A stretch of 64,000 bases of DNA, taken from NCBI RefSeq assembly GCF_001888055.1, contig NZ_LXHZ01000027.1, positions 53,921-117,920 of the forward strand, written 5' to 3'. Position 1 is the stretch's first letter. Each line of letters opens with the position of its first letter. The DNA comes from Rappaport israeli (GTDB taxonomy: Bacteria; Pseudomonadota; Gammaproteobacteria; Cardiobacteriales; Cardiobacteriaceae). The notes beneath the pieces were generated by a model. It made no database searches and was not told the DNA's origin. It saw nothing but the letters and a program-made list of their open reading frames with translations. Position numbers and translations under genes: made by a program. Of the stretch, positions 58,817 to 64,000 are shown piece after piece.

Positions 58817-59229
58817 TGCGTGATAAAAAGATATGGGCGCAAGATTCTAGCAATAAGGCGGCGCATGATATTTATAGTTTGTATTTTATCGGCTGGATAT
58901 GTGGATATTTGGCATTTGTGATTGCCTTTGTTTGGGCAAGTATAAAAGTATATTCGCCTGCTGTTGCGCCACTTTATAAAAGTCATTTTCGTTTCCAGCA
59001 ATCAATGGCATGGCAGGGATTGCTGGTGTTTTTGTTGTCGGGGGTGATTTGGTATTTTTGTTACCCATTATTAAGCTGGCAGCAGTGGTGGTATGCGCTA
59101 GTGTTGGTGGTACTGACTATACTGTTACCGCTATATTGGTGTATTAAGCGTTGCATTATGGGTTTTAATCTCCTGAAAAATGATCAGGCGGTGCGCAATC
59201 CTTATACATTTTTATACCCTAAGATGTGA
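58816..59229 (+). CDS. Small membrane protein, DUF4870-like
   Basis: A 137-residue protein with three hydrophobic segments (IYSLYFIGWICGYLAFVIAF; LLVFLLSGVIWYFCY; YALVLVVLTILLPLYWCIK). YKSHFRFQQSMAWQ between the first and second, and GFNLLKNDQAVRNP after the third, match the SHFRWQ...GLxxLNDGxPVxxP pattern of DUF4870-type proteins. The start is GTG, overlapping the nadE stop by one base. Function unknown. Confidence 0.7.
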   Translation: MRDKKIWAQDSSNKAAHDIYSLYFIGWICGYLAFVIAFVWASIKVYSPAVAPLYKSHFRFQQSMAWQGLLVFLLSGVIWYFCYPLLSWQQWWYALVLVVLTILLPLYWCIKRCIMGFNLLKNDQAVRNPYTFLYPKM

Positions 59230-59275
59230 TGCTAGTACTTGGTAAAATTAACAGGGATTTCTAGAGTATTTATGG

Positions 59276-59517
59276 CTATGCACCATGCGAGCTTTCTTTG
59301 TATCTATCAAGCATATCTCAACCAATGTTGCGCATGGTTTTAATGGCGCTGTCAAGAGAGACAAAGTGCGTACCGTTGCGAAAAAAGGATTCTAATGGTT
59401 GTGGCCACTAAAAAGTTAATAATCCCATCTTCGCTAGGATTAAGGCTGAAATACCAGTTGCGCCATTTATTGGAGTGGTAACGATGCGCCCGCTTGCAGC
59501 ATTTTATTAATAGCCAG
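59276..59517 (-). pseudogene. Remnant of L-serine dehydratase (sdaA)
   Basis: The minus strand codes for two pieces of the C-terminal half of L-serine ammonia-lyase. The first, LAIN then NAASGRIVTTPINGATGISA, matches VNEENAAGGRVVTAPTNGACGI of E. coli SdaA. The second, HFVSLDSAIKTMRNIG-stop-DMLDRYKESSHG, matches PRVSLDKVIETMYETGKDMNAKYRETSRG. Both are in one frame, but roughly 130 residues between them are gone, and stops TAG (59410) and TGA (59320) interrupt it; a small frameshift separates LAIN from NAAS. The flanks (59230-59275 and 59518-59611) show no recognisable gene. This is decay, not a one-base error. Confidence 0.8.
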
Positions 59518-59611
59518 TGTATATAAGATATAAGCACTAGCGCAAAGGCATATGGATGAGTAAACGGGTATTGGGTAAGTGATTTTTGAGTGCGCAAACT
59601 TTATAAAAAAG

Positions 59612-59640
59612 TTGCTTTTTGTCAGGCTCATCTTTAAAAT
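59612..59640 (+). promoter_or_regulatory. Promoter of the rpsU-dnaG-rpoD operon
   Basis: TTGCTT (59612-59617), 17-base spacer, TAAAAT (59635-59640), followed by the GC-rich GGCGCGC, 37 bases before rpsU. The GC-rich discriminator again suggests growth-rate or stringent control. Confidence 0.7.
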
Positions 59641-59676
59641 GGCGCGCTTTTAGAAGCTATCTTAGAGAGGAATTGA

Positions 59677-59893
59677 ATGCCAAGTGTAAAAGTTCGTGAT
59701 AATGAGCCTTTTTGACGTTGCTTTACGTCGTTTTAAACGTGCTTGTGAAAAAGCAGGTATCTTAGCTGAATTGCGTAGTCGTGAGTATTATGAGAAGCCT
59801 ACGCAAGAGCGTAAGCGCAAACTTGCGGCAGCGGTAAGTCGTAACAGACGCCGCTTGAAAAAAGAAAGAGAACGTTTTGAACGTTTGTACTAA
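59677..59893 (+). CDS. rpsU: 30S ribosomal protein S21 (frameshifted)
   Basis: Small basic ribosomal protein needed for initiation. ATG 59677 follows AGAGAGG. The leader [12 protein letters not shown] is cut by one T too many at 59709-59713; with four T the frame continues [20 protein letters not shown] and ends RERFERLY. About 71 residues, as in E. coli. First gene of the macromolecular synthesis operon. Confidence 0.95.
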
Positions 59894-59921
59894 AATTAAA
59901 TATTAAATATCGTGTGTGATT

Positions 59922-60371
59922 ATGACCATACGTGAACAAGTCAATGCCGCTATCAAAGCGGCAATGATTGCTAAAGACAAAGAGCAATTACAAACTTTGC
60001 GCTCGCTCAGTGCTGCTTTTAAGCAAATTGAAATTGACCAGCGTATTGAAATTACAGATGAAGTGGCATTGCGTGAGCTGGTTCGTCAAGTTAAGCAGCG
60101 CCAAGAATCAGCAAAACAATTTCGTGAGGCTGAGCGTGAGGCGTTGGCAGAGAAAGAAGAGTCAGAGATTAAAATCATCAGACAGTTCATGCCTGAAGAG
60201 ATTAGTGAGGATGAATTAAAAGCTCATGTAGATAAATTGCTCGCTTCTACAGATTTACCTAAAACTATGCAGTCTATGGGCGCACTGATGAATCAATTAA
60301 AATCAGAGCTTGAAGGTAAGGCAGATATGTCGGTTGTTAGCACTTATCTTCGCCAACAGCTCAACGCCTAA
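59922..60371 (+). CDS. yqeY: GatB/YqeY domain protein
   Basis: A 149-residue protein of the YqeY family, related to the tail domain of the amidotransferase GatB that touches tRNA. Motifs are TLRSLSAAFKQIEI, ELVRQVKQRQESAKQF, IIRQFMPEEISEDEL and the C-terminal SMGALMNQLKSELEGKADMS. Its own function is unclear. It sits between rpsU and dnaG, a common insertion in this operon in several gammaproteobacterial groups. ATG 59922 is chosen from the family start; no good Shine-Dalgarno. Confidence 0.92.
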   Translation: MTIREQVNAAIKAAMIAKDKEQLQTLRSLSAAFKQIEIDQRIEITDEVALRELVRQVKQRQESAKQFREAEREALAEKEESEIKIIRQFMPEEISEDELKAHVDKLLASTDLPKTMQSMGALMNQLKSELEGKADMSVVSTYLRQQLNA

Positions 60372-60392
60372 AATAGGCGTTATGGTCTATCA

Positions 60393-62080
60393 ATGACCAA
60401 GCATATTCCTAAAAATTTTATTGAACAAATTAATGCGCGCTCAAATATAGTTACTTTAATTGATGCGCGTGTTCCCCTAAAAAAATCAGGCAGTAACTAT
60501 AAAGCCTGTTGCCCATTTCATCAGGAGAAAACTCCTTCTTTTAATGTCTCAGAGTCTGGACAGTTCTATCATTGCTTTGGCTGTGGTGCCTCTGGTGACA
60601 GTATTCGTTTTTTGATGGACTTTGATAATTTGACGTTTCAAGAAGCGGTGGAATCACTTGCTCAGCTTAATGGAATGAGCGTTCCTTATGAAGAAAATAC
60701 TTCCGTTGTAAGTAATAAAGAAAAAGAATTCTACGAGCTGGGGCTTGCATGTTTGCACGATGCTGCGTTGTTTTATTATCAGCAATTTTATAGTGAATCG
60801 GGCGGATTGGCTCGTGATTATTTGCGTAAGCGAGAGATTAAAAAACGTAGTGTAGATACTTTTTTATTGGGTTATGCCCCTTATGGCAATCAATTGCTCG
60901 AAGTATTAAAAGATAAATATTCGCTTGATGTGTTGCAGGCGGTAGGGTTGGTTGGGCATAAGGATGGGCGTTTTTATGATTGGTTTCGTCATCGGATTAT
61001 TTTCCCTATCTTTAATGCTAAAGGTCAGGTGATTGCTTTTGGTGCAAGAGCCTTTGGAGATGAGCAGCCAAAATATTTAAATTCCCCAGAAACGAAATGG
61101 TTTAATAAGCGTTACGAGCTTTACGGGTTGCATCAGGCGTTACGTTCTAAAAATAAAGGAAAAACGCTTATTGTTACTGAAGGCTATATGGATGTGATAA
61201 AGCTTTGGCAATATGGGTTGACATATTCAGTAGCGGCGCTTGGTACGGCAGTTGGGGATACTCATGTTACTCAGTTAAAAAAACGTGCAGAAAAAGTATA
61301 TTTTTCTTTTGATGGTGATCAAGCAGGTGAAAAGGCGGCACAAAAAGCTCTAGAAGCTATCTTAAAGCAGTATGATGAGCGTTATCAGTGGCGTTTTATG
61401 TTTATGCCTACTGGTGAAGACCCAGATTCTTTATTAGAAAAACAGGGTATTGAAGCATTTCATTCGATTATGGATGGTGCGCTAAAGCCATCTGATTTTT
61501 TAATTCGATTGCTTGAAAAGCAATTTGGCGAAACTAGATCAGTTGAAACTAATGCGCGGTTGGCTCAGCAGGTGCAGTCATGGTTGGGTTTTATCACAGA
61601 TGAGGTTTATCAACATTTTTTGAAAGATGCTTTGAAAAAGCATTTTGCTTTGCCTGATTTGGTGGTTTCAAGAGTAAATGCAAAAACGGTGGGAGCTATC
61701 CTACGCCTTTTAAACCCCCTATTCCTAAAGAACGTTCTCTTGAAGCGCAAAGTGTAGAAAAGAAGCTCATTTATTTTTTATATTCCTATCCTCACTGGGC
61801 AAAATTAGAGTATCCATGGCGATATGAGGGGAAGATTTTTGAAGATTTATCACTGTTTTGGCAGTTGTGCTATCACTTGCAGTGTTCGGAATTTACGCAA
61901 AATCAGGTAAGATTCTTTCTGGAAAAGCAATATGGCCATTTATTGGAAGTTGAGAGTTTGAAGGAATCTTATCAAACTATATCAGAAGAGGATGCCTATA
62001 AAGAGTTTAAGGATATATTAATAAAGCTGTCTGAACGTGAAAAAGAAAAGCGGTTAAGACTTGAAAAATTGGGTGGTTAA
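60393..62080 (+). CDS. dnaG: DNA primase (frameshifted)
   Basis: Makes RNA primers at the replication fork. About 562 residues after repair. The CHC2 zinc finger has Cys40, His43, Cys61 and Cys64 (KACCPFHQEKTPSF, HCFGCGASGD). The core has LGYAPYGNQ and the TOPRIM part with VTEGYMDVIKLWQYG and FSFDGDQAGEKAAQKALE. One G is missing at about 61691-61693; restoring it gives SYPTPFKPPIPKERSLEAQ and a normal DnaB-binding C-terminal domain ending at 62080. This stretch is uninterrupted in the new frame. Confidence 0.93.
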
Positions 62081-62125
62081 CCCTATTTATTGATGGCGTT
62101 GAAATTTATTTAGTTGAGGTTGAGC

Positions 62126-63972
62126 ATGAGTGATAGTGATTTTGAACGTGAACACGATGAAGAAGATGTCGTCGATGAGGTTAAAGAACTTATTGATAGA
62201 GGTCGGGAACAGGGATTTTTAACCTACGAAGAAATTAACGATACTATGCCTGAACACTCTCTAGAAGGTGATAAGTTCGAAGAGATTATTTCTTTGATGA
62301 TTGAGATGGGGATCGATGTTGTTGAGACGGCTTCTGACAGTGAAGATGTAGTTGCACCAGAAGATACAGAAGAATTGCCTAATAGTGTTTTGTCAAATGA
62401 GGCAGAGATAGGGCGTACAACAGACCCTGTTCGAATGTACATGCGTGAGATGGGGGTTGTCGATTTACTTACACGCGAGGGAGAGATTGCTATTGCTAAA
62501 CGCATTGAAGCAGGCTTGAATTCAGTGCAAGAAACTTTGGCGGATTTTCCATTAGCGGTTTCTGCGTTGATTGAAGAATTTCAGCGGATTGAGGAGGGTG
62601 AGGGAAAGCTGGGTGATTTGGTTAATGGCTATGGTGACCCATTTGCCGATAAGGAAATAGAAGCTAATGAGGATAATGAAGATATTCAACAAGAAGAGTC
62701 TCTTGAGTTAGAAGAAGATATAGATGATGACAGTGCTACATCATCAGTTAATACGACTGATGGCATGACTGAGGCAAGAGAGAAATTGTTAGAACTAGTC
62801 GAAATTCATAAAAAACTAATGACCTCGCTGAAAAAAGGTCAAAAACTGAGTAGCAAAAAGAATAAAGCATTACATAATGAAGTTAAATCTTATATGGTCG
62901 CATTTTCTTTCCCACAAAGAACAATTGATTTAATGGAGGAAAGGTTAGAAGATCCTGTTGAAGAGATTCGTGCAATAGAGCGTAAACTAATGCGCATTAT
63001 CATTGATAGGGCAGGTATGCCGCGGAAAAGTTTTGTAAATGAATTCCCAGGAAACGAGACAGATTTAGATTGGGTGTTGCGCCAAAGTAAGCAAAAACGA
63101 AAAATATGCTGAAAAGCTAAAAACAATGATTATTGAAATTCAATCTGAGCAAGAAAAAGTTTTTAGATATTGAAAAGAAATACGGCATGGATGTGGCGCG
63201 TATTAAAGAAATCTACAAAAATGTTGCAATTGGTAAAGCGCAAGCTAAACGTGCTAAAGAAGAAATGGTTGAAGCCAATTTGCGTTTGGTTATCTCTATT
63301 GCCAAAAAATATACCAACAGAGGTCTACAGTTTCTTGACTTAATCCAAGAAGGTAATATTGGTCTAATGAAAGCGGTAGATAAGTTTGAATATAGACGTG
63401 GATTTAAGTTTTCAACTTATGCAACATGGTGGATTCGTCAGGCAATTACACGCTCTATTGCCGATCAGGCAAGAACCATCCGAATTCCAGTACATATGAT
63501 AGAAACAATTAACAAGCTAAATCGTATTTCTCGAGGATTAGTGCAAAAAAATGGTCGTGAACCAACGCCCGAGGAATTAGCTGAAGCAATGGAAATGCCA
63601 GAAGATAAAATCCGAAAGGTATTAAAAATTGCCAAGGAACCTATTTCTATGGAAACACCAGTTGGAGATGATGAAGATTCGCATATTGGTGATTTCATTG
63701 AAGATGGTAATATCTTATCCCCGCTAGAAGCGGCAACGACGCGTGGATTGAGTGAAGCAACCAATGAAGTCTTAGCTTCACTTACCCCAAGAGAAGAGAG
63801 AGTGCTTAGAATGCGTTTTGGAATTGATATGAATACAGACCATACCCTTGAAGAAGTAGGCAGGCAATTTGATGTTACACGTGAACGTATCCGTCAAATT
63901 GAAGCAAAAGCTTTGCGCAAATTACGTCATCCGAATCGCTCAGAACTACTTAAAAGCTTCTTGAATGATTAA
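62126..63972 (+). CDS. rpoD: RNA polymerase sigma-70 factor RpoD (two single-base errors)
   Basis: Primary sigma factor, about 615 residues after repair (E. coli 613). ATG 62126 has GAGG six bases upstream. Region 1.1 is [22 protein letters not shown]; region 1.2 [29 protein letters not shown]; the acidic non-conserved region has a Glu/Asp-rich stretch (about 180-215). Removing one A from AAAAA (63093-63097) and one T from TTTTT (63170-63174) gives [19 protein letters not shown] and [11 protein letters not shown]. Then region 2 ([17 protein letters not shown]) and region 4 ([20 protein letters not shown]) follow. Ends 28 bases before the window edge. Confidence 0.95.
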
Positions 63973-64000
63973 TTTACGAGAATGAGCAAAATAAAAATAC

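Noticed and set aside
59352-59597. 81-codon minus-strand frame between the membrane protein and rpsU
   Set aside because: It runs in a different frame from the recognisable serine dehydratase fragments and has no conservation of its own; best explained as chance frame in a pseudogene.

Overview
The window is a contiguous piece of a gammaproteobacterial chromosome of moderate G+C. The gene content and order are classical for the class: proC-yggT, pilT-pilU, parE-parC, hemC-hemD-hemX-hemY, smpB/ratA-rnfH, a complete division and cell wall (dcw) cluster running into lpxC, prfB-lysS, glnA, gltX next to tRNA-Ala and tRNA-Glu, aroQ-accB-accC-prmA-dusB-fis, and rpsU-yqeY-dnaG-rpoD. Twitching motility ATPases in an otherwise compact gene set would fit a fastidious lineage such as Cardiobacteriales, but that placement is only an inference.

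Layout. 1-3.9 kb: end of a peroxiredoxin gene, then a minus-strand group proC > yggT > mnmG > small unknown gene. 4-12.2 kb: pilT, pilU, parE, parC and a bacterial choline/carnitine O-acyltransferase homologue, all on the plus strand. 12.3-18 kb: a perM-type transporter and the heme branch hemC, hemD, hemX, hemY on the minus strand. 18-23.6 kb: argH, a small glycine-zipper lipoprotein, a metallo-hydrolase, smpB, ratA, rnfH, a periplasmic rhodanese and an RclA-like flavoprotein. 23.8-41.4 kb: mraZ rsmH ftsL ftsI murE murF mraY murD ftsW murG murC ddl ftsQ ftsA ftsZ lpxC, tightly packed with many overlapping starts and stops, behind one promoter with MraZ boxes. 41.5-45 kb: prfB with its programmed +1 frameshift, lysS and an L,D-transpeptidase. 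45-48 kb: DUF465 protein, glnA and an aspartoacylase-like protein on the minus strand. 48.1-50 kb: gltX and three tRNA genes. 50-55.8 kb: an AT-rich pocket with an orphan gene, then DUF192, fis, dusB, prmA, accC, accB, aroQ on the minus strand. 56-59.2 kb: fxsA, pncB, nadE (NAD salvage) and a membrane protein. 59.3-59.5 kb: decayed serine dehydratase remnant. 59.7 kb to the end: the macromolecular synthesis operon.

Most important caveat: at least about twenty genes, most of them essential (ftsZ, ftsI, murG, lysS, glnA, accB, rpsU, dnaG, rpoD, hemD and others), are broken by a single-base gain or loss, usually in a short homopolymer. Each can be restored by one base. I read these as consensus errors in the sequence, not as pseudogenes, and give the full reconstructed span for each such gene. 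Two interruptions are different in kind: the prfB stop at 41544 is a genuine recoding site, and the serine dehydratase remnant at 59.3-59.5 kb is a real pseudogene with an internal deletion and two in-frame stops.

I found no CRISPR array, insertion sequence, rRNA, prophage or defence system. The less ordinary items are the carnitine acyltransferase homologue, the serine dehydratase remnant, the MraZ-box promoter, the two tRNA-Glu genes with different D arms, and the AT-rich pocket beside them.
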